Shown piece by piece: positions 53,119 to 63,900 of a stretch of DNA of 64,000 bases. The stretch's first letter is position 1. Every line of letters begins with the position of its first letter. Origin of the DNA: Rhizobium sp. L43 (GTDB lineage: Bacteria; Pseudomonadota; Alphaproteobacteria; Rhizobiales; Rhizobiaceae); assembly GCF_002531725.1 (NCBI RefSeq), contig NZ_NWSQ01000030.1, positions 1 to 64,000 on the forward strand, read 5' to 3'. The notes under the pieces are model-generated. The model was not told where the DNA came from. It ran no database searches and saw only the letters and a program-made list of their open reading frames with translations. The translations under genes were made by a program, and so were the position numbers.

Positions 53119-56100
53119 ATGTATCGCAACGCTCGCCGCTGGACTTCGCGCTCACTCCTGGTGGATTCGTTGATTCCCCGATGGTTCACTGTCGGCGGAG
53201 GCGGAAAGGGAAGGCCGCGCAAGCCTGCCGAAACGCGCGGGGATAGTGCTCAACTTGCAGCCTCGGTGCAAACTGCAACTGGAACCAATCAGGGCGCCCT
53301 TGTCGACGATCCCCATAAGGATGCGGTGCTCAGCGAGCATGACGTTGGACAGACCGCGAGCGTGAACGGCGACGCGGACGGCCGGGCCGACAATAGGCTC
53401 GTCGCGCCGCCCTTGCCTGACGCTTTCACAATCAATCGCGAAATAGGAGAGCGCAGCGGTGATCTGGCCGTCTCCGCATCATCCGCTCATACGCCAAGTT
53501 TTGTGCATTTCGCGCCGGATGCGGACAGAGTTGCGTTCGGGGCGGCACCGTCCCTTCCGCGCACCTATACTGGAACGAGCTTCATAGGCGACGATCCTCT
53601 GGCTCCGTATTTGCCGCAAAGCCCTGCGCTGACAGGTTCGGGGCAAGATTCTGCGACCATTGGGGGCGAGCGTTCTCACTCGGGTAAGGTCGTCATTCTC
53701 GAATCGGCGCCCTCAGCGCAGTCGACTGCGCATCATGCTGGGCCGAATGCGCTAGCGGTTGGCATGCCCTTTGGTGTGTGCGGATGCGGCTACTATACCT
53801 CCCCCACGCGGATTCTCGATTGGGCCCATGGCAGCGGCCTGCTTCAGCAGGACGGTCAGTTGCCAGGGACCAAGTTTACCGACGGGCCGGACTATGTGTC
53901 GACGATCAAGAAGGCCATCGGCGCCTCGGTCAGTGATCCTCTGCTCGATCGTGACGTATCTTCGTTCGCGGGCTGGCGCGCAACCGCAGAGTGGACGAAC
54001 TTGGCGCTCTCCAACGGATCATTGCCCGGGGGCGGAGAGATAGGAACGGGAACCGGCACCAAGGGTAAAGCTGTCCTTTCCGGCTCGGTGACGACGCCAC
54101 CTCAACCTTCTGCGCAGCGGTCGTTGGCAACGCAAGATCTGGCGGCCGCCGCGGCGGCGAGCAACCCGATCGTGCTGGAAAACCAGAAGCAGGGCAATCC
54201 GGAGAGCGAGTGGGGCATCGACACTGCCAGCACCAACATCGAGGGGTTTGCGACCGACATCAGCGTCGACAACGGCAACACGGTCAGCTTCAAGATCAAT
54301 ACGAATTCCACCAACTATCGGATCGATATCTATCGGCTCGGCTATTATGGCGGCATGGGTGCCCGCAAGGTCACGACCATACAGCATACCGGATTGCAGA
54401 CGCAGCCCAATCCGCTGCGCAATGCCACGACCGGCACGGTGGACGCCGGCAACTGGGCCGTCTCGGCGTCCTGGACCGTACCTGCCGATGCCGTCTCAGG
54501 CGTCTATATCGCCAAGCTCGTGCGCCAGGACGGCACCTTCGGCGAGAATCAAATCCCGTTCATCGTGCGCGATGATGCCAGCCACAGCGACATCGTCTTC
54601 CAGACCGCAGACGAGACCTGGCAAGCTTACAACGGCTGGGGTGGCGCCAACTTCTATGGTGGTAACGGCCCGGCGACGGGGCAGGGGGCAGGCCGCGCCT
54701 ATGCGCTCAGCTACAACAGGCCGATTGCGACCCGCGACGGGGTCGGCACCTATGCCGGCCCGCAGGACTATTTGTTCGGCGCCGAATATGCAGGCATCTA
54801 CTGGCTGGAACAGAACGGTTATGACGTCTCCTATCTCTCGGGCGTCGACGTCGACCGCTATGGCAGTCTGTTGCTCAATCACAAGACCTATGTCGATGCC
54901 GGGCACGATGAATACTGGTCGGGACAGCAGAGGACCAATGTCGAAGCCGCACGCGATGCGGGCGTCAATCTGATGTTCTGGAGCGGTAACGAGGTCTACT
55001 GGCGTACCCGTTGGGGCAATGCCTACAGTGCCGACGGAACACCTTATCGCACCCTGATCTCCTACAAGGAGACATGGGGCCCCCAGGGGGTCAGCCTCGA
55101 TCCTACCAACGAATGGACGGGCACCTTCCGCGATCCGCGCCTCAGCCCGCCTGCTATCGGCGGCGGCAATCCCGAGAATTCGCTGACCGGTCAATTGTTC
55201 AAGGTCGACGACGTCGGCGGCAATCTCGCCGCGATTAAGGTTGGTTATGATGACGCCAACCTGCGCTTCTGGCGCAATACGAGCGTCGCAAACCTCCAGC
55301 CCGGCCAGACGGCAACGCTCACCAAGAATTATCTTGGTTACGAGTGGGACGAGGCGGTTGACAACGGCTTCGATCCGGCCGGGCTCGTAAAGCTGTCGTC
55401 GACGACGCTGCCCGTCAGCACCTATTTGCTCGACTACGGAAACACGACCGGCAATGCGACGGCGACCCACAATCTGACCCTTTACCGCGCCCCCAGCGGT
55501 GCGTTGGTGTTCGGCGCCGGTACGGTCTATTGGACATGGGGCCTGAGCGACAATCACGATAACGAGGCGACCCCGACCGATCCTCGCGTGCAACAGGCAA
55601 TGGTCAATCTGCTTGCCGATATGGGCATTCAGCCGGGAACGCTGCAATCCGGGCTTACCGCGACGACTGCTTCATCGGACAATGTTGCGCCGACCTCCGT
55701 TATCACGGTGCCTGCCACGGTGACCGCTGGATCCACCGTGACGATTTCGGGCACCGCTGCCGACACGGGCGGCGGGGTCATCGCCAGCGTCGAGGTGTCG
55801 ACCGACAATGGGGCGAGCTGGCATCCGGCGACGGGCGACGAGAACTGGACCTACACATGGCAGCCGGCGATTGCAGGCACCTATACGATCCGGTCGCGGG
55901 CGGTAGACGATAGCATCAATCTCGAGACACCCTCGGCGGGGCGCACTGTCACCGTCACCGGGCCGACTTATACATCTCTCTTCGGTGCCGCGACGCCGGC
56001 TGTCGTCAACACCAACGATACTGCCGCCGTCGAGCTAGGGGTCAAATTCCAGTCCTCCGTGGCGGGCACGGTCAGCGGTATCCGGTTTTACAAGAGCAGC

Positions 56101-59100
56101 CTGGATACGGGCACACATACCGGGTCGCTCTGGTCAAGCACGGGTACGCGGCTTGCGACCCTCACCTTCACCAACGAGACTGCCAGCGGCTGGCAGACCG
56201 CGACTTTCACGAGCCCGGTGACTTTGACAGCCGGACAGACCTATACTGCATCTTACCATACGAATGTCGGCAACTATTCGACGACCGCCAACTACTTCCT
56301 GTCCAATGTGACGAGTGGTCCGCTGACGGCGCCGGCAAGCGGCAACGGCGTCTACCGCTATGGCAATAGCGCGTTCCCGACGAGTAGCTTCGACCAGACG
56401 AACTATTGGGTCGATGTGATGTTCAATCCCTCGAATGCGAACAACACGACACCGACGGCGGTTGCCGATACGGGGAATGCGACCGAGAAGGGCGGTGTCG
56501 CCAATGGTTCGGGCGGTGTGGTTGCGAGCGGCAACGTGCTGACCAACGACACCGATCCGGATGCCGGCGACACCAAGACGGTGAGCGCCGTGAGCTTCGG
56601 CGCGACATCAGGCACGCTCGGCTCGGCACTCAACGGCACCTATGGCAGTCTCGTGCTCAATGCATCGGGCACTTATAGCTATGCCATCAACGAGACCAAT
56701 GCCGCCGTCCAGGCACTGCGCCTTTCGACCAACACGCTGAACGATGTCTTCAGCTACACGATGCGCGATACCGCCGGGGCCACCTCCACGGCAAACCTGA
56801 CCGTCACCATCCACGGCGCCAACGATGCGCCGGTGCTCGCCGTCCAGACGGCGACCCAGAACGCGGCCGTCGGCTCGGCCTTCTCCTTCGTGGTGCCGAC
56901 GACGACCTTCACCGACGTCGACAGCACAGAGACGCTGACCTATTCGGCAACGGCCGCCGACGGCACGGCGCTTCCCAGCTGGCTTGCCTTCAATGCCTCG
57001 ACGCGCACCTTCTCCGGCACGCCGACGGCAGGCGGCACTTACGGCGTCAAGGTCACGGCAACCGATATCGGCGGCCTCGCCGCCAACGAGACCTTCAATA
57101 TCGCCGTGTCGGTTCCCGGCAACACGACACCGACGGCGGTTGCCGATACGGGCGACGCGACGGAAAAGGGCGGTGTCGCCAATGGTTCGGGCGGTGCGGT
57201 TGCCAGTGGCAACGTGCTGACCAATGACACCGATCCGGATTCCGGCGACACCAAGACGGTGAGCGCCGTCAGCTTCGGCGCGACATCAGGCACGCTCGGC
57301 TCAGCGCTGAACGGCACCTATGGCAGTCTCGTGCTCAATGCATCGGGCACTTATAGCTATACGATCAACGAGACCAATGCCGCCGTCCAGGCACTGCGCC
57401 TGTCGACCAACACGCTGAACGATGTCTTCAGCTATACGATGCGTGATACCGCCGGGGCCACCTCCACGGCAAACCTCACCGTCACCATCCATGGCGCCAA
57501 CGACGCACCGGTGCTCGCCGTCCAGACGGCGACGCAGAATGCCACCCTCGGCTCGGCCTTCTCCTTCGTGGTGCCGACGACGACCTTCACCGATGTCGAC
57601 AGCACCGAAACGCTGACCTACACGGCAACCGCTGCCGACGGCACGGCGCTTCCCAGCTGGCTCGCCTTCAATGCCTCGACGCGCACCTTCTCCGGCACGC
57701 CGACGACAGCAGGCAACTATGGCGTCAAGGTCACGGCAACCGATATTGGCGGTCTCTCGACCAACGAGACTTTCACTATCGCCGCTGCGGCGGGGCCAAC
57801 GACCTACAGCCTGTTCTCCGCCTCCAGCACGCCGACCCAGACGAACCTCAACGACGGCCAGCAGCTCGAGCTCGGCGTCAAGTTTCAATCGACCGTCGGC
57901 GGCGACATTACCGGCATCAGGTTCTACCGGAGCGCCAACGACAACGGCCAGAACGTCGTCGACCTGTGGAGCTCCACCGGCACCAAACTTGCCACCGCCA
58001 CCTTCACCAATACCACGGCAAGCGGCTGGCAGACGGCGAACTTCACGACGCCCTTCACCATTACCGCCAATACCGCCTATGTCGCCTCGTATCATACGAC
58101 CGGTGCCTATGTGGCGACCGCTAATTTCTTCACCGCCGCCGTCACGAACGGTCCGCTGACGGCGACAGCCACCGGCAACGGCGTCTACCGCTATGGCGGC
58201 TCCGCCACCGCTGGCATTTTCCCGAATTCCACTTTTGGCGCCACCAATTACTGGGCCGACGTGGTTTTCCGTCCCACGAATACGAACAACGCGACGCCGA
58301 CGGCGGTTGCCGATACGGGGGATGCGACCGAGAAGGGCGGTGTCGCCAATGGTTCGGGCGGTGCGGTTGCCAGCGGCAACGTGCTGACCAATGACACCGA
58401 TCCGGATGCTGGCGACACCAAGACGGTGAGCGCCGTCAGCTTCGGCGCGACATCAGGCACGCTCGGCTCAGCGCTGAACGGCACCTATGGCAGTCTCGTT
58501 CTCAATGCATCGGGCACCTATACCTATACGGTCAACGAGACCAATTCCGCCGTGCAGGCGCTGCGCCTGTCGACCAACACGCTGAACGATGTCTTCAACT
58601 ATACGATGCGTGATACCGCCGGGGCCACAGCCACGGCAAACCTGACCGTCACCATCCATGGCGCCAACGACGCGCCGGTGCTCGCCGTCCAGACAGCGAC
58701 GCAGAATGCCACCGTCGGCTCGGCCTTCTCTTTCGTGGTGCCGACGACGACCTTCACCGACGTCGACAGTACCGAAACGCTGACCTACACGGCAACCGCT
58801 GCCGACGGCACGGCGCTGCCCGCCTGGCTGAGCTTCAATGCCTCGACGCGGACCTTCTCCGGCACGCCGACGACAGCAGGCACCTACGGCGTCAGGGTGA
58901 CGGCGACCGATCTCGGCGGCCTCTCGACCAACGAGACCTTCAACATCGCCGCATCGACGACGCCTGCGACCTACAGCCTGTTTTCCGCCTCCAGCACGCC
59001 GACCCAGACGAACATCAACGACGGTCAGCAGCTCGAGCTCGGCGTCAAATTCCAGTCGAACGTCGGCGGTGATGTCACGGGCATAAGGTTCTACCGCAGC

Positions 59101-59469
59101 GCCAACGACAACGGCCAGAACGTCGTCGACCTGTGGACCACCACAGGCACCAAACTCGCCACCGCCACCTTCACCAACACCACGGCGAGCGGCTGGCAGA
59201 CGGTGAATTTTGCAACGCCTGTTACGATAGCCGCCAACACCAATTATGTCGCCTCCTATCATACGACCGGGGCCTATGTGGCGACGGACAGCTTCTTCAC
59301 CAATGCCGTCACCAACGGTCCGCTGACGGCCCAGTCAAGCGCCGTTGCCGGCGGCAACGGCGTCTATGGCTATGGCGGGTCCGCCACCACGGGTCTCTTC
59401 CCGACCAACACCTACAATTCAGCGAACTACTATGCCGATGTGGTCTTCCGGCCACAGCTTGTCGCGTGA
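53119..59469 (+). CDS. Giant DMFase-beta-like, VCBS and DUF4082 multidomain protein
   Basis: A 2116-residue protein. Residues 1-345 are low-complexity with a short GVCGCGYY segment. Residues about 348-845 resemble the N,N-dimethylformamidase beta subunit C-terminal-like domain (IDIYRLGYYGGMGARKV, AGHDEYWSGQQ, FWSGNEVYWR). An Ig-like domain follows (about 857-950), then DUF4082 modules at about 950-1104, 1560-1720 and 1950-2113. Three VCBS plus cadherin-like pairs lie between them (about 1108-1330, 1335-1555, 1722-1945). No Sec signal or RTX glycine repeats are seen, so type I or another export route is assumed, as for rhizobial VCBS proteins. Iron-ligand Tyr/Glu residues of true DMFase are only tentatively placed in HDEYW and KETW. 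Likely an exported matrix or surface protein. Confidence 0.82.
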   Translation: MYRNARRWTSRSLLVDSLIPRWFTVGGGGKGRPRKPAETRGDSAQLAASVQTATGTNQGALVDDPHKDAVLSEHDVGQTASVNGDADGRADNRLVAPPLPDAFTINREIGERSGDLAVSASSAHTPSFVHFAPDADRVAFGAAPSLPRTYTGTSFIGDDPLAPYLPQSPALTGSGQDSATIGGERSHSGKVVILESAPSAQSTAHHAGPNALAVGMPFGVCGCGYYTSPTRILDWAHGSGLLQQDGQLPGTKFTDGPDYVSTIKKAIGASVSDPLLDRDVSSFAGWRATAEWTNLALSNGSLPGGGEIGTGTGTKGKAVLSGSVTTPPQPSAQRSLATQDLAAAAAASNPIVLENQKQGNPESEWGIDTASTNIEGFATDISVDNGNTVSFKINTNSTNYRIDIYRLGYYGGMGARKVTTIQHTGLQTQPNPLRNATTGTVDAGNWAVSASWTVPADAVSGVYIAKLVRQDGTFGENQIPFIVRDDASHSDIVFQTADETWQAYNGWGGANFYGGNGPATGQGAGRAYALSYNRPIATRDGVGTYAGPQDYLFGAEYAGIYWLEQNGYDVSYLSGVDVDRYGSLLLNHKTYVDAGHDEYWSGQQRTNVEAARDAGVNLMFWSGNEVYWRTRWGNAYSADGTPYRTLISYKETWGPQGVSLDPTNEWTGTFRDPRLSPPAIGGGNPENSLTGQLFKVDDVGGNLAAIKVGYDDANLRFWRNTSVANLQPGQTATLTKNYLGYEWDEAVDNGFDPAGLVKLSSTTLPVSTYLLDYGNTTGNATATHNLTLYRAPSGALVFGAGTVYWTWGLSDNHDNEATPTDPRVQQAMVNLLADMGIQPGTLQSGLTATTASSDNVAPTSVITVPATVTAGSTVTISGTAADTGGGVIASVEVSTDNGASWHPATGDENWTYTWQPAIAGTYTIRSRAVDDSINLETPSAGRTVTVTGPTYTSLFGAATPAVVNTNDTAAVELGVKFQSSVAGTVSGIRFYKSSLDTGTHTGSLWSSTGTRLATLTFTNETASGWQTATFTSPVTLTAGQTYTASYHTNVGNYSTTANYFLSNVTSGPLTAPASGNGVYRYGNSAFPTSSFDQTNYWVDVMFNPSNANNTTPTAVADTGNATEKGGVANGSGGVVASGNVLTNDTDPDAGDTKTVSAVSFGATSGTLGSALNGTYGSLVLNASGTYSYAINETNAAVQALRLSTNTLNDVFSYTMRDTAGATSTANLTVTIHGANDAPVLAVQTATQNAAVGSAFSFVVPTTTFTDVDSTETLTYSATAADGTALPSWLAFNASTRTFSGTPTAGGTYGVKVTATDIGGLAANETFNIAVSVPGNTTPTAVADTGDATEKGGVANGSGGAVASGNVLTNDTDPDSGDTKTVSAVSFGATSGTLGSALNGTYGSLVLNASGTYSYTINETNAAVQALRLSTNTLNDVFSYTMRDTAGATSTANLTVTIHGANDAPVLAVQTATQNATLGSAFSFVVPTTTFTDVDSTETLTYTATAADGTALPSWLAFNASTRTFSGTPTTAGNYGVKVTATDIGGLSTNETFTIAAAAGPTTYSLFSASSTPTQTNLNDGQQLELGVKFQSTVGGDITGIRFYRSANDNGQNVVDLWSSTGTKLATATFTNTTASGWQTANFTTPFTITANTAYVASYHTTGAYVATANFFTAAVTNGPLTATATGNGVYRYGGSATAGIFPNSTFGATNYWADVVFRPTNTNNATPTAVADTGDATEKGGVANGSGGAVASGNVLTNDTDPDAGDTKTVSAVSFGATSGTLGSALNGTYGSLVLNASGTYTYTVNETNSAVQALRLSTNTLNDVFNYTMRDTAGATATANLTVTIHGANDAPVLAVQTATQNATVGSAFSFVVPTTTFTDVDSTETLTYTATAADGTALPAWLSFNASTRTFSGTPTTAGTYGVRVTATDLGGLSTNETFNIAASTTPATYSLFSASSTPTQTNINDGQQLELGVKFQSNVGGDVTGIRFYRSANDNGQNVVDLWTTTGTKLATATFTNTTASGWQTVNFATPVTIAANTNYVASYHTTGAYVATDSFFTNAVTNGPLTAQSSAVAGGNGVYGYGGSATTGLFPTNTYNSANYYADVVFRPQLVA
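57115..59460 (+). repeat. Intragenic ~1.17-kb direct duplication in the giant gene
   Basis: Segment 57115-58280 (VCBS, cadherin-like, DUF4082) recurs as 58285-59460 with long stretches of near-identical DNA, for instance gtgagcgccgtcagcttcgg and ctgtcgaccaacacgctgaa. The VCBS-cadherin half also occurs a third time at about 56440-57110. Such similarity at DNA level points to recent duplication or gene conversion and makes copy-number change likely. Confidence 0.85.
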
Positions 59470-59571
59470 AGCATCTGACGAGGTGACGAACGGGTTTCGA
59501 ATGATGCTGATACGACGAAAATACCGGCCGCGGCGGCGATCGCCCCGAACGCCCACATGCAAGGGATGCCG

Positions 59572-60756
59572 ATGAACAGAATCGATCGGCTGCCCGTGAC
59601 AGTGCTCGCCGGTTTTCTCGGGGCCGGCAAGACGACGCTTCTCAGCCACGTATTGGCCAATCGCGAGGGCCTGCGGGTCGCCGTCATCGTCAACGATATG
59701 AGCGAGGTGAACATAGACGCCAGTCTCATTCGAGACGGCGGCTGCAACCTGTCGCATACGACGGAGACGTTGGTCGAGCTCAGCAACGGCTGCATATGCT
59801 GCACCCTGCGCAACGACCTCTTGACGGAAGTGCGGCGACTAGCCGAAGAGAGGCGATACGATTATCTGCTGATCGAAGGCACCGGCATTGCCGAGCCATG
59901 TCCCATCGCGGCAACCTTTTCCTTCCGCGACGAAAACGGTGTTTCGCTTTCCGATTTTGCCAGGCTCGACACAATGGTCACTGTTGTCGATGCGGCAAAC
60001 CTGTTGGCCGACTACAGCAGCGCCGATCTGCTTGCCGACCGCGGCCTGCAACGGGACGGTGAGGACCGGCGCACCCTCATCGACCTGCTGGTCGATCAGA
60101 TCGAGTTTGCCGATGTCGTCGTGATCAACAAGATCTCGGACGCGACTGAAGAGGCCCGCGCGGAGGTCTGCAAGATCGTTGCGTCTCTCAACCCGGATGC
60201 ACGTCAGGTGGAGACGGATCTCGGCAAGGTTTCGCTGGCAGCCGTCCTCAATACCGGCCTCTTCGATGAAGCAAAAGCCGCCGCGCATCCTTTGTGGCAC
60301 AAGGAACTGTACAGCCCGGGCGAGCATGTTCCGGAGACGGAGGAATACGGGGTTTGGAGCTTTGTCTATCGCACCAGGCGTCCCTTCGACCCCAAGCGGT
60401 TTCGCGCATTCCTGGACGAGCCCTGGCCGGGGGTCATCCGCGCCAAAGGCCATTTCTGGCTGGCCACGCGCCCGCGTCACGTGGGCCTGATGTCGGCTGC
60501 CGGGGTGCAACGGCGCTGCGAACCCATGGGGCTTTGGTGGGCAGCCGTTCCCCGACAGGACTGGCCGAGCCATCGCCAATTTCGTCAGCATCTCGAGAGC
60601 CGGTGGGACAGCGCTTGGGGCGACCGTCGGCAGGAACTCGTGTTCATCGGCGTTGATATGGACGAGAGGGGTGTGCGGACCGCACTGGACGGCTGCCTCG
60701 CCGGCGCCGATCCACGCGACTGGGCCACCCTCGAAGATCCGTTTCCGGCCTGGTAG
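59572..60756 (+). CDS. COG0523 (G3E family) GTPase, metallochaperone-like
   Basis: A 394-residue GTPase. Walker A is GFLGAGKTT (14-22), the metal-binding GCICC is at 73-77, switch/Walker B is LLIEGTGIAEP and the guanine-specificity motif is VINKIS. A C-terminal CobW_C domain follows (VWSFVYRTRRPFDPKRF, AKGHFWLATRP). Family members deliver zinc, cobalt or iron to target proteins, including nitrile hydratase activators. No Zur-regulated neighbour is visible. It lies between two genes for DMFase-like proteins, the parent family of which is metal-dependent. Start ATG at 59572 has AAGGGA before it; ATG at 59557 is the alternative. Confidence 0.9.
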   Translation: MNRIDRLPVTVLAGFLGAGKTTLLSHVLANREGLRVAVIVNDMSEVNIDASLIRDGGCNLSHTTETLVELSNGCICCTLRNDLLTEVRRLAEERRYDYLLIEGTGIAEPCPIAATFSFRDENGVSLSDFARLDTMVTVVDAANLLADYSSADLLADRGLQRDGEDRRTLIDLLVDQIEFADVVVINKISDATEEARAEVCKIVASLNPDARQVETDLGKVSLAAVLNTGLFDEAKAAAHPLWHKELYSPGEHVPETEEYGVWSFVYRTRRPFDPKRFRAFLDEPWPGVIRAKGHFWLATRPRHVGLMSAAGVQRRCEPMGLWWAAVPRQDWPSHRQFRQHLESRWDSAWGDRRQELVFIGVDMDERGVRTALDGCLAGADPRDWATLEDPFPAW

Positions 60757-60925
60757 CTCCAGTCTCCTCGATCCGCTCTGAATGGACAACCTCCCGCCGG
60801 TATAGGTTGAGGGTCATCATATCGGCGTAGGGAATACCTCCCTCATACCCCGGATTGCTGTCGTACATTCCCTTGGCAAAGGTGCCAGAATGAACCTCTT
60901 GCTATAGCGGCCTAAGGGGCGGCCG

Positions 60926-63900
60926 ATGCGGAAGGGGACGCCGCTGATGCGGAGAATTCATGTTAGTAATCGTGAGTACCTGAGTACATTTGGTGGAGCG
61001 TTGAGTATCTGTCGTGCACCCTCAGCCTGGAGCGCAGTGCTGGGAACCGCGACGGTTGTGTCTTCCACGAGTACCGATGGTTCCCTAAGCTTTGCCAGTA
61101 AGGACAGCTTCGCCAATCCCGCCGGCGTCGCCGTCCCGTCCTCCTTCACAGGTCCGTTTTCCCCCGGCAAGGTCATGCAGCCCGCCGCGCTGATCTCATC
61201 AGACGGTGTGGAAACTGCCTCGATACCACCGACGGCGATGCCCGCGCCTGCAGGCGACGGCGGCGCGCAGGACAGGTCCGCCAAGACGGCATCGGTTGCG
61301 ACGGTGCTGCAGACGACGACCACCTCATCCGAGCGCACCGTGCTCGGCCCGGACCCGTACCAGGAGGCTGCGACGCTGCCGGCCGCGCCCGCGCTGACCA
61401 GTGTTACCAGCGACGCCGGCACGACAAGCACCACCACGCAGCCGCTCGATCCTGCCGCCGGTTCCGGCACGACGTCATTTCGCCTTCAGACCTCGATAGC
61501 CTCCCTCTCGCTGGAGCCGAGCCAGGAGGTTTCCACCGATACATCAGCGGCCGCGACGGCACTTGCCGCACCGGTGGCGGCGGCTGCAGCTGCGGCGACG
61601 CCCAATAAGATCGCGCTCGAAAATCTGAAGCAGGGCAACCCGATCAGCGAATGGGGTCTGGAGGGCGACGGCGGCGGCACCATTCAGGGTTTCGCCACCG
61701 AAATCAGCACCAATATCGGCCAGACGGTCGATTTCAAGATCGCCACCGATTCCACCCATTACCGCATCGATATCTACCGCATGGGCTATTATGGCGGGGC
61801 CGGCGCGCGCAAGGTCGACTCGATCGAGCAATCGCTGACCACGGCGCAGATCCAGCCGCACCCGATCGTCGACATGTCGCTCGGTCTCATCGATTGCGGC
61901 AACTGGTCGGTATCGGCGAGCTGGCAGATTCCCAGCGACGCCGTCTCCGGCGTCTATTTCGCCAAGCTGGTGCGCGAGGATGGCACCGAGGATGCCAGCA
62001 TCATCCCCTTCGTCGTGCGCGACGATGCCTCGACCAGCGATATCGTCTTCCAGACCTCTGATACGACATGGCAGGCCTATAATGCCTGGGGCGGCGCCAG
62101 CCTCTATTACGGCCAAGTGCCGGTCGATCCCGCCGACATGATCGGCTACCTCCCGCCGAACTGCAGCTGCGGCCTGACCGCGATCGGCCGTGCCTCGGCC
62201 GTCAGCTATAACCGCCCGATCATTACCAATACGAGCCCGATCGGCGGCTCGCACGATTACATCTTCGGCGTCGAATCCTCCGCCATCTCGTGGCTGGAGC
62301 AGAACGGCTACGACGTGTCCTATATATCAGGCGTCGATACGGCGCGCAGCGGCAGCCTGCTGCTCAACCACGATGCCTATCTCTCCGTCGGGCATGACGA
62401 ATACTGGTCGGCCGAACAGCGTGCCAATGTCGAGGCGGCGCGCGATGCCGGGGTCAACCTCGCCTTCTGGAGCGGCAACGAGTGCTATTGGAAGGTCCGC
62501 TGGGAAAGCAGCATCGACGGCAGCGGCCAGGCCTACCGCACCATGGTCTGCTACAAGGAAACCTGGGGCACGAGCACGGATCCGAGCAATGTCGGCACCG
62601 GCACCTGGCGCGATCCGCGCTATGCCGATCCGGGGCAGCAGCCGGAGAATGCGCTGACCGGCACGATGTTCCAGGTGGACAGCTACCGCCAGGATACGAT
62701 CTCCATCCCCTACGACTATTCGAACCTGCGCTTCTGGCGCAATACCGATGTCTCCGAGCTGAATGAAGGCGAAACCTATAATCTCGTGCAGAACCTGCTC
62801 GGCTATGAGTGGGATTCCGACGTCGAGAACGACTTCCGGCCGGCTGGACTGATCAACTTGTCGCTCTCCTCGGTCTCGGTGAGCACGTATCTGCGCGATT
62901 ACGGCACCACGGTCGGCGATGCGGTGGCGACCCACAGCCTGACCATGTACCGGGCGGCCAGCGGCGCGCTGGTCTTCGGCGCCGGCACAGTCTTCTGGTC
63001 CTGGGGGCTAAGTGACAACCACCAGGGTCCGGCCACGTCAACCGACCGCAACGTCCAGCAGGCGATGGTCAACATGTTCGCGGACATGGGCATTCAACCG
63101 ACCACGCTGGATGCGAGCCTGATCCTTGCTACCCAATCGACCGACACGCTGAAGCCAACCTCGTCGGTCAGCACGCCGATCGTGGGGGCAAGCTTCCTCG
63201 AAGGGCAGCATGTGACGATCACCGGCACGGCGCAGGATTTCGGCGGCGGCATCATTGCCGGCGTGGAAGTCTCCACCGATGGCGGCCAGCACTGGTTCAA
63301 GGCGTCGGGCCGCGAGAGCTGGAGCTATAACTGGGTCGTCCAGGCGAGCGGAACCTACACGATCATGTCACGGGCCGTCGACGACAGCGTCAATATGGAG
63401 GCGCCATCGGCCGGCAAGCAGGTCACCGTCACGCTGCCGGGCACACAGGGCCTGTGGACGCTGGCGGAAAAGCCCGCGACCGAAGTGGCGATCGATCGCG
63501 ATTCCGTCGAGCTCGGCCTGCGCTTCCAGGCAACGACCGCGGGCTCCGTGCAGGGCATCCGCTTCTACAAGGGCTTCTACAATATCGGCGAGCATGTCGT
63601 CAGCCTCTGGAGCGCCAACGGAACGCTGCTGGCGACCGGCGTATCGGTGAATGAATCGCTCTCCGGCTGGCAGACGGTGATATTCTCCTCGCCGATCCAG
63701 ATTGCCGCCGGCACGACCTATGTGGCCTCCTATCACAGCGGCGGCTACTACTCCGCTACCCAGAATTACTTCGCCAGCCCCTATGCCAGCGGCGCGTTGA
63801 CGGCCGTCGATGGCGGCGGCGTCTATGCCTATGGCGCCAATGCCGGCACATTCCCCGGCCAAAGCCCCGGCACCGGCACCAACTACTGGGTCGACGTGGT

